Source: Crocinitomicaceae bacterium
GTDB taxonomy: Bacteria > Bacteroidota > Bacteroidia > Flavobacteriales_D > Crocinitomicaceae
Assembly (NCBI GenBank): GCA_016719925.1
Contig: JADJYC010000005.1
Location: 186,001-250,000 of the forward strand
DNA: 64,000 nucleotides
Direction: 5' to 3'
The translations under genes were made by a program, and so were the position numbers. The notes under the pieces were generated by a model. That model was not told the DNA's origin, ran no database searches, and worked only from the letters and a program-made list of their open reading frames with translations. The stretch's first letter is position 1; every line of letters starts with the position of its first letter. This document shows, piece after piece, positions 1 to 9,619 of the stretch.

Positions 1-2
1 CC

Positions 3-2137
3 AACCGTGACAATCTCAATCGTAAAGAACTTATTTTACAAATAACCAACGGAGTCAATTATGATGTAAAAAATTATATTTGGATTGGAGGCATTCCTTT
101 TATTCTGACTGACTCTACAGCAACAATTGTCGAACATACTCAAGATGATTTCTGGGTCTATTCTGCCTGGGGATTTTGTGCTGACCGAACCGGGAATATA
201 TGGGCCGGATTTGAAGACAGAGGTTTGCTGACTGACAATTATTACAACACCAAATTCAGACGATATAAATTTCCAAATCCTTTATCACCCGCTGATCATG
301 TTAATGCTGTCTGGTCCATTACTGAAGAATCTGATTCTGTAATTTGGATTACAACTCAAAATGGAAGTTTCAGACTCAATCTCAATACAGGAAAATCAAA
401 AAGCTTCAGCACACTGAATGCAAATGAGACCGGATTTCCCGGCAGCATTTAAAAAGTCACAACTTCAGTAAAATATCAGAACGATGTTCCGGACGCTTTG
501 CATGGTGATGTTGCCTGGACCATGAAAGAAACTAATGACGGAGCACTGTGGGTAGGAACAAGAATGGGTTTGTGCAGATATGACCGAAAAACAAAAAAAG
601 CGGAAAACTATTTTAATGAAGAATCTGAACGGATGATGATCATGCATATTTGCGTGATTGATGACCGCACTTTCTGGATGGCAACCAGTGATCAGGGATT
701 TTTCAAATTTGATTTTATTGACCGTAAAGTAATTGCACAATACACCACCGCTGACGGATTATCCAATGACTGTGTTTACCGGATTGAACCAGACTTTGAA
801 GGCAATTTATGGCTGAGCACAAACTTTGGTATTTCCAAATTCAATATTGAAAATGAAACGTTTGAAAATTATACGTTATCCGATGGACTATTGAATAATG
901 AATTTAATAACGGTGCCTCTCACCGGATGAGAAACGGAACAATCATTTTTGGATCAAGTGACGGAATTACACTTTTCCATCCTGAAAAAATGGAAAAAAA
1001 TCCATATCCGCCGTCTGTAATTTTGCAAAAAATTAAACTGCACAACAAAACCGTTGGTATTGAATCACAAGAACCATTCACTCCGGTTGATACTATTAAT
1101 CCGGTAAAAATCAACAGTGAAAAAAATGAATACACAATACCCTATGATATCAGTTTTGTAAAAGAACTTCACCTTGATTATACACAAAACTTTTTAACGC
1201 TGGAATTTGTCGCACTTCATTATGCCCGGCCTTATCATCTGGCTGATTTTTAAGTGGCGCACACGATCTCTTGAAAAAAGAAAAAAAGAACTGGAAGAAA
1301 CCGTGGTTGAACGTACTGCAGAAATTGTGGTTCAAAAAGAAATAATTGAAGAAAAACACAAAGAAATTACAGACAGCATCAATTACGCTGAACGCATTCA
1401 AAGAAGTTTTCTGGCAACAAAAAATTTACTGGATCTGAATCTGAAAGACTATTTTATTTTCTTCAATCCTAAAGAGGCGGTTTCAGGAGATTTTTACTGG
1501 GGTAAAAACAGCTGACGGGAATTTCTGTCTGGTGGCGGCTGATTCTACAGGGCACGGAGTTCCCGGTGCAATCATGAGCATACTGAACATTTCAGCACTG
1601 GATAAAGCATTGGAAAACGGAATCACCCATGCGGGAGATATTTTGAATTTTGCCAGAACGGAAATTATAAACCGCCTGAAAAATGACGGAACAGCAGAAG
1701 GAGGAAAAGATGGAATGGATGCCGCGCTGATTATTCTTGACCGTGATAAAATGACTCTCGAATTTGCTCTTGCAAATAATCCGCTCTGGCTTATCAGAAA
1801 TAGTGAATTGATTGAATACAAAGGAGAAAAAATGCCGGTTGGAAAACATGATAAACAAAATCAGCCTTTTACAAGAACCAAAATTGAACTTCAGAAAAAT
1901 GATCTGATTTATATTTTTACAGATGGATATGCAGATCAGTTTGGCGGCGAAAAAATTCAGATTCTGCAGAAGGAAAACAAGGAAAAAAATTCAAGTATTC
2001 CAATCTGAAAATTATTATTGTCTGTTTCAGACAACGCAATGAACAATCAGAAATCGGTTATTGAGGATACTTTCCGAAAATGGAAAGGTGATTTGGAACA
2101 GGTCGACGATGTCTGTGTTGTCGGAATTCGTGTTTAA
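3..2137 (+). pseudogene. Beta-propeller sensor fused to SpoIIE-type phosphatase, 5'-partial and broken
   Basis: The reading frame is open from the left edge of the window. It encodes two-component-regulator propeller repeats (for example LWVGTRMGLCRYD, LWLSTNFGISKFN), then a short transmembrane/coiled-coil linker (IIWLIFKWRTRSLEKRK) and a PP2C/SpoIIE serine phosphatase domain (SGDFYWG, DSTGHGVPGA, GMDAALIILD, IYIFTDGYADQFGG). Such proteins sense an outside signal and dephosphorylate an anti-sigma-type partner. The frame is interrupted by an in-frame TAA at 450-452, by a join near 1220 where most of the Y_Y_Y domain is missing, by an extra A near 1506 (removing it restores GKTADGNFCLVAADSTG), and by further shifts near 1950-2060. 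The natural end is DDVCVVGIRV at 2137. Sequencing error and real decay cannot be separated here. The domain calls are secure; whether the protein is functional is not. Confidence 0.75.
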
Positions 2138-2394
2138 CGAATTTCGGGAACGCATTGACATCGTCGATCCCGACTGCAGTGAAACGGAACGTCGGGATCT
2201 CCGTTCATCAAATGAGGCCAAACGTCTGCGTTGTCGGAATTCGTGTTTAACGAATTTCGGGAACGCATTGACATCGTCGATCCCGACTGCAGTGAAACGG
2301 AACGTCGGGATCTCCGTTCATCAAATGAGGCCAAACGTCTGTGTTGTCGGAATTCGTGTTTAACGAATTTCGGGAACACATTGACATTGCCGAT
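2111..2394. repeat. 113-bp tandem repeat (2.5 copies) spanning a gene 3' end
   Basis: Copies start at 2111, 2224 and 2337 (the last is partial), with an exact 113-bp period set by the position of TCGGAATTCG at 2121, 2234 and 2347. Each copy contains the last codons and stop codon of the phosphatase gene followed by 3' flanking DNA. Copies 1 and 2 carry a perfect 9-bp hairpin, GATCCCGAC/GTCGGGATC (2166-2174 with 2191-2199), which is a candidate transcription terminator or REP-like element. ORFs across the repeat are a by-product of the tandem duplication. Confidence 0.9.
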
Positions 2395-2495
2395 ACGGCG
2401 GCCATCAATTTCAAACATTTCCAAGTGCAAAATCAAAACAAAACCGGATTGATTCAATATCCCATTTCAATTAAATTGCGCTAAAATCGCACACT

Positions 2496-2864
2496 ATGAA
2501 ATCATTCATGACCATTGGTTTACTTGTTATGTCTAATCTTTTTATGACACTTGCCTGGTACGGGCATTTGAAATTTCATGAAATGAAATGGTTCAAACAA
2601 TTGGGTCTTATTGCCATAATTGCCATCAGCTGGGGCATTGCTTTTTTTGAATATTGTTTTCAGGTTCCTGCCAACCGCATTGGCTTTTCAGGCAACGGTG
2701 GTCCCTTCACTTTGGTGCAGCTAAAAGTGTTGCAGGAAGTAATTACATTGATTGTGTTTACACTTTTCACACTGGTGGTTTTTAAAACCGAAACATTTAA
2801 ATGGAACCATGCTGTTGGATTTGTTTTTTTAATACTTGCGGTCTATTTTATCTTCAAAAAATAA
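2496..2864 (+). CDS. DUF486 (DMT-type) small membrane protein
   Basis: The product has 122 residues and four hydrophobic segments (about residues 3-23, 36-55, 72-95, 103-120). The conserved core WYGHLKF, ISWGIAFFEYCFQVPANRIG and FTLVQLKVLQEVITL is typical of the DUF486 family of drug/metabolite-transporter-like integral membrane proteins. Its substrate is unknown. The next gene starts one base after its stop codon, which suggests co-transcription. The length matches the family. Confidence 0.85.
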   Translation: MKSFMTIGLLVMSNLFMTLAWYGHLKFHEMKWFKQLGLIAIIAISWGIAFFEYCFQVPANRIGFSGNGGPFTLVQLKVLQEVITLIVFTLFTLVVFKTETFKWNHAVGFVFLILAVYFIFKK

Positions 2865-2865
2865 A

Positions 2866-4008
2866 ATGAAAAAACTATTTTACATTTCTTCTTTACTGCT
2901 CATTTGTTTTGAAATTGCCAACGTCTATTTCATTATGCCTATGCTTGGCAGTCAGGAAATGAACAGCATTGACGCGGCTTACTTTCTTTATACATGGAGA
3001 TGGATTTTCAGAATACTGTTTGGGCTGTTCCTTGTTTTATCATTTTACAAAACGTGGAATGCATTGTGGATATGGGTAAGGATTTTAATGCTGGTTCCCG
3101 TTTCAGCAGTTTGCTACCTGTTCAACTTTGTGATGGCGGCAGACAAAATGTTTTTGCAGCCGCAGGAACTAATTCTGAAATCATCCGCTGAAAATGAAGT
3201 GCCGGTTGACCGTATTGTTATTGGCATTGTAAATAACGGAGAAGCGAAAGCGTATCCGGTTGAATATCTGACATATCATCATCAGATTCAGGATAAAATA
3301 GGAGGCAAAGAAGTTATTATTACCTACTGCAGTGTTTGCAGATCTGGCCGTGTTTTTGAACCGGTAGTAAAAAATAAACCAGAAAAATTCAGATTGGTCG
3401 GGATGGATCATTATAATGCCATGTTTGAAGATGAAACAACCGGAAGCTGGTGGAGACAGGTAAGCGGTGAAGCTATTACCGGCGAATTAAAAGGAGAAAA
3501 ACTTCCTGAATTTTTTTCACGGCAAATGTCTCTGGAAGACTGGCTGGTTTTGTATCCTAGCAGTCTCATAATGCAAGCTGATCCAACATCTGTCAGCCAG
3601 TATGATCCGGACGCAAAATTTGAAAAAGGAGAAAGTACCGGTGCGTTAACCGGAACCAATCACGAATCCTGGAAAAATAAATCCTGGGTGATTGGAATAG
3701 AACATAATAATTTCAGCAAAGCCTATGACTGGAATTACCTGAAAGAAAACAGAATCATCAATGATCAATTGGGACATTCTGCAATTATAGTTGTCATGGG
3801 CGACGATCAGAAAAGTTTTGCCGCATTTGAAAATTCAACAAGAGAAACCGCAACAATTTCAGGAGATACGCTTGTTTTATGTAATCAGAAATTCAATATG
3901 GACGGAACAGAATATGGGAATCCTGAAAATCGTCTGATAAAAATCAGGGCGTATCAGGAATTCTGGCATAGCTGGCTGACATTTCATCCGTTAACTTTAC
4001 GCTATTAA
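2866..4008 (+). CDS. DUF3179 domain-containing membrane protein
   Basis: This 380-residue protein has about three N-terminal membrane helices (within residues 5-95) and a DUF3179 domain (about 115-370) with the motifs KAYPVEYLTYHHQI, TYCSVCRSGRVF and GSWWRQVSGEAI. The family function is unknown; the CxxC-like pair in YCSVC suggests a metal or redox site, but that is inference. The open frame extends ten codons upstream, but the ATG at 2866, right after the previous stop and followed by MKKLFYISSLLLI, is the natural start. It forms a three-gene membrane-protein run with the genes on either side. Confidence 0.85.
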   Translation: MKKLFYISSLLLICFEIANVYFIMPMLGSQEMNSIDAAYFLYTWRWIFRILFGLFLVLSFYKTWNALWIWVRILMLVPVSAVCYLFNFVMAADKMFLQPQELILKSSAENEVPVDRIVIGIVNNGEAKAYPVEYLTYHHQIQDKIGGKEVIITYCSVCRSGRVFEPVVKNKPEKFRLVGMDHYNAMFEDETTGSWWRQVSGEAITGELKGEKLPEFFSRQMSLEDWLVLYPSSLIMQADPTSVSQYDPDAKFEKGESTGALTGTNHESWKNKSWVIGIEHNNFSKAYDWNYLKENRIINDQLGHSAIIVVMGDDQKSFAAFENSTRETATISGDTLVLCNQKFNMDGTEYGNPENRLIKIRAYQEFWHSWLTFHPLTLRY

Positions 4009-4017
4009 AATACAGGT

Positions 4018-4365
4018 ATGAAACTGGAACACAAAAGTGAAAAAGTAGCATCGGTCAACCGGTTTGTTTTCAGAGTAGGAAAATATGCATTTTATGCAGG
4101 AATTCTTGTGATGATTTCGCTGCTTATTGGTACTGTGGGTTACCATGTTTTTGCAGATCTTGGCTGGCTGGATAGTTTTCATTTGTCGTCTATGATACTC
4201 ACCGGAATGGGACCAACAGCAATGATGACATCCCCTGCAGCCAAATTATTTTCTTCTTTTTATGCTTTGTACAGCGGAATTGCGTTTTTGAGTATTACAG
4301 CTGTATTTCTTGCTCCTGTTGTTCACAGGCTGATGCATATTCTTCATCTTGAAAACGATCATTAG
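4018..4365 (+). CDS. Small two-helix membrane protein, unknown function
   Basis: A 115-residue protein with two hydrophobic helices (about 22-46 and 78-103), a short loop SSMILTGMGPTAMMTSPAAK between them, and a His-rich C-terminus. The layout resembles the two-helix pore module of ion channels, but no TVGYG-type selectivity filter is present, so no channel function is claimed. It lies 9 bp after the DUF3179 gene and probably belongs to the same transcript. Confidence 0.7.
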   Translation: MKLEHKSEKVASVNRFVFRVGKYAFYAGILVMISLLIGTVGYHVFADLGWLDSFHLSSMILTGMGPTAMMTSPAAKLFSSFYALYSGIAFLSITAVFLAPVVHRLMHILHLENDH

Positions 4366-4464
4366 AAATAAATTCCATTAACAAAAGGTACAAATCTGTA
4401 AGACCGAATTCTCATTTTTGTTTATCATTGTTAAATCAGAACCTCTGTTAAAAAATATTTTTTT

Positions 4465-7333
4465 TTGAATACAATACTCCAAAGCGCACTGCCGGTATTG
4501 TTCTGTTTATTTCATGCATTTTCATTCGCACGTCAGCAACCCGCCTATTTTGTGCTGGGAGAACAAACTTTCAGCGGTGTTCAGATCTATGATGTCATTC
4601 AGGATCATCAATCCAATTACTGGTTTTCAACCAATGAAGGTTTGTACAGATATGACCATTATGATTATAAAAAACAGAATGTGCTGAGTCAAAAAAGTAT
4701 TTCGTTTTTCAATTTTGTCATTAATGAAAATGGTACAATTTATTGTAACAATCTGAACAACCAGATTTTGAAATAAAAAATGATACGTGCAAACTGTTTT
4801 ATGAACTTGCTCTGGAAGATGCGCACTCGGATATTCATTTAATTACCGGAAGCAACAATAATTTGTTCATTGTAGCGGGAAACATCATTGTGTTGGACAC
4901 TGCAGGCAATGAAATCAACCGCTTCAATTCCAGCCGCTTTTATTCAGGTACGCCGTTTGAACCCGATAACAAATCCATTCTTTTTCCGGTCAGTTCAGAT
5001 TCTATCATTCTTTATCATGACAACCGGTTTGAACTGAAAAAATTAGTTTGCGATCATGAACTGGATTTGTCCAATTCGGTTCTTCAGTTTTTTAAACTGG
5101 ATAATAAAATCTATGCGCTTGATCTTAAATCAAAAAACTTCTACCTTTTTCATTCTGAAAATTTTTCCCTTGAACTGAAAACAACCCATCCGTATTTTCT
5201 AAGAAGTGAATCAGTAAGGATTTACAGTACCGGTGAGCATCTGTGGGTGGCCGGAACCTTGCCCGGAACAGGACTGATAGAGTCAGATTTTGATCAGGAG
5301 CCTAACAAACTTTTCTTCAACAGGTTTTTAATCTCTGATGTTTATGTTGATCAGGAAGGAAATTTTCTGCTCAGTACTTTTGATCACGGAGTTTTGGTTA
5401 TTCCTGATTTAAATGTACCGGATGTCATTCAGGATTTTAATTATGAATCAGCCACAGCCATTGAAATTGACTCAATTTACGGCGCAATCATTGGTACTTC
5501 AACAGGGCAGCTGGTTAAATATCACAACGGTGTTTTTACAACTATTCATGAAAACGGAAAACGGTCTATTGAATGTATATTGAACAATGAAAATTCAGAT
5601 TATATCATTTTCGATGACGGAAAAATAAGAGCACTCAGCAAAACTACCGGAAAAGTAATTCAAATAGCAGAGGCATCTCTAAAAGACGGTATTTATACAG
5701 AAGAAAATACTTTCTATTTGTGCACAAATCTGGGACTGGTGAAAGTAATGTTTATACAAGGTCAGATTTATACGGAGTGGTTTTCCTTTTTCAAAATCAG
5801 AAATTATTCGATCGAATATAATCCGCTTAACAAATCCATGTGTATTGCCACCGTCAAAGGATTATTCTTACTTGATTCTGCAGGACAGATAACTGAGATC
5901 AAAATAGATGATCAGCCAGTTTTTGCAAATGCTATCTCTGCATCTGAAAGTAATTTTTATGTATCTGTTGCCAATGATGGTTTATTGGTGGTAAATGAGA
6001 TTGGTTTGACTGAAAAAATTGAATTGAACAAGAATGAAAAAAAGGTCAACACCTTTAAACTTGCTCTTTTCAAAATACAATTATTGCGCATACAGATGAA
6101 GGACTTCTTCAGTTTGACCTGTCAGGAAATTTTCTTAAACACATTGACAACCTGAACGGAAGACTCAGACAACGCGTACTGGATTTCAAAATTGCAGATG
6201 ATAAAATATGGTTAAGCACTCCTGACGGAATCCGGATAATCCAACTGACCAATGAGTTAGTACCACCGCCGGTTCCTGTGATCCGGATTTCCACCTTATT
6301 TGTAAATGATCAGAAAACTGCCATTTCCGGAAATACAGATTTCAGCTATCAGAACAGAAAATTTGAATTTGTTCTTTCCTCTCCTACCCTGCGTTACCAG
6401 AATGAAATCAAATACCACTACCGCTTAACCGGATACGATGAAAACTGGACCGTCAACCCGTATGATGAACATAAAATAATTTACAATGCACTTTCACCGG
6501 GTGAATATACCTTTCAGGTAAAAGCAGAAAATCAGAACCAGTTCAGCGAGGTAATTTCCTATTCGTTCAGAATTCATTCTCCGTTTTATGTTTCCGGGTG
6601 GTTTATCTCATTGATGATTTTAATTTTTCTGGTGATCGTTTATTTCATATACCGCAGGCAATTAGGAATCCACAAGCAAAAAGCCAAACAGATCAATGAA
6701 CTGAATGCATCCAAACTTACCGCTATACAGTCACAGATGAATCCTCATTTTATTTTCAATTCACTCAACTCCATTCAGGATCTGGTGCTGAAAGGAGGTG
6801 TAGAAAATTCATATACCTACATCACTACTTTTTCAAATCTTGTCAGACGAACGTTGAAATATTCTGACAAAGAATTTATTGATTTTGAACAGGAGTTAAA
6901 ACTGATCGAACTTTATCTTTCCCTTGAAAAACTCCGCTTTAAAAATGAACTGGATTCTCAGATAAACACCCATGAAATTGCAGATATTCAGATACCGCCC
7001 ATGCTGATTCAGCCTTTTATTGAAAATGCGCTGGTACATGGATTGCTTCAAAAAAAAGGAGATAAAAAACTGACTATTTCTTTTGAGCTGAATGAACATT
7101 TAACCTGCATCATTCAAGACAACGGAATTGGCAGAGCAGAAGCAGAAAAAATTTCAAAAAGACAAAAAAGAGTACATGAGTCATTTGCTGTTGAAGCCAT
7201 CCAGAAACGGTTTGACATTCTGAACAATCTTTATCAGGGCTCACTGGGCTACCGGTATGAAGATATTATGGAAAATAATCAGCCGGCCGGCACCCGTGTT
7301 ATTCTTACGATTCCTGTGAAACGTAAATTTTAG
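4465..7333 (+). CDS. LytS-type sensor histidine kinase with beta-propeller sensor (two frameshifts)
   Basis: The reconstructed product is about 955 residues: signal peptide (ILQSALPVLFCLFHAFSFA), extracytoplasmic propeller blades, a Y_Y_Y-type domain (YHYRLTGYDENW, LSPGEYTFQVKA), one transmembrane helix (GWFISLMILIFLVIVYFIY), a His_kinase domain with the phospho-acceptor motif MNPHFIFNSLNSIQ, and an ATPase domain (IPPMLIQPFIENALVHG, IIQDNGIGR). It should phosphorylate the LytTR regulator at 8787-9530. The start is a TTG at 4465. Frameshifts near 4772 (adding one T to a T run gives NNQIFEIKNDTCK) and near 6055 split the frame. Between 6060 and 6278 the third frame reads continuously as propeller sequence, so these look like single-base errors. 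Confidence 0.85.
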
Positions 7334-7368
7334 TTTTCCATTCCTGAATTCATTTTTCCATTCCTGAA
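7334..7368 (+). promoter_or_regulatory. Direct repeat, candidate LytTR-regulator binding site
   Basis: TTTTCCATTCCTGAA occurs at 7334-7348 and again at 7354-7368, a 20-bp period or about two helical turns on the same DNA face. A third CCATTCC lies at 7374-7380. A -7-like box TATTTTTG follows at 7402-7409, before the gene at 7426. The same arrangement occurs upstream of the gene at 9620. LytTR-domain regulators bind paired direct repeats about two turns apart; assignment to the adjacent regulator is inference. Confidence 0.6.
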
Positions 7369-7425
7369 ACCAACCATTCCGGTAAATCATCGTGGTAATC
7401 TTATTTTTGAAAAAAAATATCAAAC

Positions 7426-8712
7426 ATGAAACTAAAATTTACCGGGCTTTTTGCCTTAATCTTTTCAATCAATTTTCTTTTTGCCGGATCAGCTGTGAGT
7501 TCACTCCGTGCTGATCTTGCCAAACAAAATTCACTTCCGACACTCACTATGGTGAGTCAATCTGTCACAGCTGCAACATGGCTTGACGGTGAATACATCT
7601 ACTTTAAACGTTCAGGTGATATTTTAATGAAAGAAGTGGAAAAAAAGAAACTGACTTTCAAAAAAAATGACAAGGGAGAGGTTACTGAGTTTACAATGGG
7701 AGATCTGACTTATAAAGGAGATGAAGACGGAAGATCAGAATTTATCCGTTACTACACAGCAGGAAACGCTTATTGCATTTTCTTCACACCTAAAGTTATT
7801 TATCTATTTGAAGCTCCGGTTAACACTACTATAAAAGGCAGCATTGGTGCCAAAGGAAAAATTGACATGGATGATGCCATTGAAGCTTTCCTTGAAGAAT
7901 CAAAAAGCATGCAGGAGGCTGATATCAAAGCATGGGAAGAGAAAAAAGCAGAAGAAGAAAGACTTGCTCAATTGGAAAAAGAAAAACAATTCTCCATTAA
8001 AAACAAAGAAGTAAGCAAAATTGAAATCATCAATCTTCAGTTACCTGAAAAATTTGGTCACTATACAACGTTTGATTTTGATGTGAAAGCAACATTGAAA
8101 GACGGATCAGTATTGTCAACAGACAACGGCGGATTCTGGTCAGATTATGTAATTACATATACAGGCGGTGATTTCAGTGACAACAAAATTCAGGGTAAAT
8201 TCAATAAAGAAGATAAAATTGTAGTATCCGTTACATCTGCATTTGATCCTGCAATGAAAACATCTTCAGATGTGGTTTTACTTTACAATCAGGATATCAC
8301 GTTCAATTACACAGCAACTGGCTGGTCAAGATCAGCAGGTGAAACAGCCAACAATTTTAAAATTGAAGTAAAACAGGTAAAACATAAAGTAAATGGTACA
8401 ACATTGAATGCCATTCAGATTACCAATGTAAGTATGGGAACAGTAGTTGCACAATTCAAACTTGGAATTGACCAGACACTTCACTTTACCTGCAACGGAG
8501 GTTATGGCGGAAGCGATGACGGATACGGCAAAGACGGCGGAGATGGCGGAAACATCACTGTGATCAAAGATCCTTCAGTAAAAACATTTAATCTGAATTA
8601 TTCAAACAGAGGCGGAAAAGCAGGCAAAGGTTCAACTTCCAGCTATGATGGAAGAGCCGGAAGAGATGGCGAATATGTTACAGAAACTGCAGCAGTAAAT
8701 CTTTCACTTTAA
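7426..8712 (+). CDS. Exported protein with glycine-rich C-terminus, unknown function
   Basis: A 428-residue protein with a signal peptide (LKFTGLFALIFSINFLFAG), an N-terminal half of unknown fold, a charged coiled-coil-like stretch at about residues 150-205 (EEKKAEEERLAQLEKEKQ), and a Gly/Asp-rich tail (NGGYGGSDDGYGKDGGDGG, then NRGGKAGKG) that recalls collagen-like or Gly-rich surface repeats. There is no T9SS sorting tail. It sits between the sensor kinase and its regulator, with the candidate LytTR repeat and a -7 box just upstream, so it is a plausible regulatory target. I do not recognise the family. Confidence 0.75.
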   Translation: MKLKFTGLFALIFSINFLFAGSAVSSLRADLAKQNSLPTLTMVSQSVTAATWLDGEYIYFKRSGDILMKEVEKKKLTFKKNDKGEVTEFTMGDLTYKGDEDGRSEFIRYYTAGNAYCIFFTPKVIYLFEAPVNTTIKGSIGAKGKIDMDDAIEAFLEESKSMQEADIKAWEEKKAEEERLAQLEKEKQFSIKNKEVSKIEIINLQLPEKFGHYTTFDFDVKATLKDGSVLSTDNGGFWSDYVITYTGGDFSDNKIQGKFNKEDKIVVSVTSAFDPAMKTSSDVVLLYNQDITFNYTATGWSRSAGETANNFKIEVKQVKHKVNGTTLNAIQITNVSMGTVVAQFKLGIDQTLHFTCNGGYGGSDDGYGKDGGDGGNITVIKDPSVKTFNLNYSNRGGKAGKGSTSSYDGRAGRDGEYVTETAAVNLSL

Positions 8713-8734
8713 ACAAAAACACATAAATAATATA

Positions 8735-8769
8735 ACAAGGATTCCCTTACCGGAATCCTTGTATTTTTG
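8735..8769 (+). terminator. Rho-independent terminator
   Basis: The perfect 11-bp stem ACAAGGATTCC (8735-8745) / GGAATCCTTGT (8752-8762) has a 6-nt loop and is followed by ATTTTTGT. It ends the transcript of the 7426-8712 gene. The T-tract also reads TATTTTTG (8762-8769), a -7-like box, so terminator and downstream promoter may overlap. Confidence 0.85.
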
Positions 8770-8786
8770 TATAAAAACCGTTATAT

Positions 8787-9530
8787 CTGAACAACCAGAT
8801 TACAGCCATATTAGCAGATGATGAAGAAAGCGCCAGAGATGTGCTAGAAAATTTATTGATCCGGTTTTGCCCTGAAGTAAAACTGGTTGATAAATGCAAA
8901 GATCTGGAAGAAGCTGTAGAAAGCATTAAAAAAAATTCACCGCAGCTTGTTTTTCTGGATATTGAAATGCGGAATCATGCCGGGTATGAAATTGTCAATT
9001 ATTTTGATGAGATTAATTTCGAAATTGTATTTGTCACCGCATGGGATAATTACGCAATACGCGCGTTTGAAGTAGCTGCCATTGATTATCTGCTGAAACC
9101 GGTGGATATTGAAAGATTAAAAAAATCTGTAAAGCGGGTGATTCAGAAATCTGCGGCAAAAAATTTAAGTCAGAATTTAAATTTGCTGGAAAAAACCATT
9201 GAATCCAAGTCCATTTCTTCCGTCATCATCACTGAAAAAGGAAATCAGATTCCGGTCAATCTTGAAAATATCATTGCCATTGAAGCGCAGGAATCATATT
9301 GCAATGTTTATTGTACAAACCGAAAATATTTAGTCAGTAAAAATCTCCGTCATTTTGAAAATATTCTGGCTGACAATCCGCTTTTTTTCAGATCACACAA
9401 ATCATGGATAATCAATAAAAAACACCTTCTTTCATTTTCACACTCCACCAATACCATCCTACTCTCTGATCAGATTGAAGCGCGGCTGAGTAAATACCGC
9501 AAAGAGGAGTTTGAAACATTTATTGCCTGA
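8787..9530 (+). CDS. LytTR-family response regulator
   Basis: A receiver domain (acidic pocket ADDEES, phospho-acceptor Asp in VFLDIEM, FVTAWD, Lys in LLKPVD) is followed by a LytTR DNA-binding domain (VNLENIIAIEAQESYCNVY, FFRSHKSWIINKKH). The partner is the histidine kinase at 4465-7333. The GTG at 8841 would delete the acidic pocket. The frame is open back to 8775 with no ATG, GTG or TTG; CTG at 8787 (reading LNNQITAILADDEES) is in the right place, so either CTG is the start or an ATG has been changed. Its own coding region is flanked by genes carrying the shared direct repeat. Confidence 0.85.
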   Translation: MNNQITAILADDEESARDVLENLLIRFCPEVKLVDKCKDLEEAVESIKKNSPQLVFLDIEMRNHAGYEIVNYFDEINFEIVFVTAWDNYAIRAFEVAAIDYLLKPVDIERLKKSVKRVIQKSAAKNLSQNLNLLEKTIESKSISSVIITEKGNQIPVNLENIIAIEAQESYCNVYCTNRKYLVSKNLRHFENILADNPLFFRSHKSWIINKKHLLSFSHSTNTILLSDQIEARLSKYRKEEFETFIA

Positions 9531-9535
9531 TAGCA

Positions 9536-9570
9536 TTTCCATTGCTGAACCAATTTTTCCATTGGTGAAC
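9536..9570 (+). promoter_or_regulatory. Direct repeat, second candidate LytTR-regulator binding site
   Basis: TTTCCATTGCTGAAC (9536-9550) and TTTCCATTGGTGAAC (9556-9570) form a 20-bp-period direct repeat closely matching the one at 7334-7368. A weak -7-like box TACCCTTG lies at 9600-9607, before the ATG at 9620. Repeat-to-box distances are alike (33 bp at the first site, 29 bp here). It starts just after the regulator stop codon. Confidence 0.6.
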
Positions 9571-9619
9571 TGAGATTCTTTTTTTCCGCTGAATTACGGT
9601 ACCCTTGCAAAAAAAATCT

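Noticed and set aside
2061..2457. Overlapping ORFs on both strands in the tandem repeat
   Set aside because: They come from the 113-bp repeat being free of stops in several frames; the proteins are just translated repeats.
4018..4365. Potassium channel
   Set aside because: Two helices with a loop, but no selectivity-filter motif.
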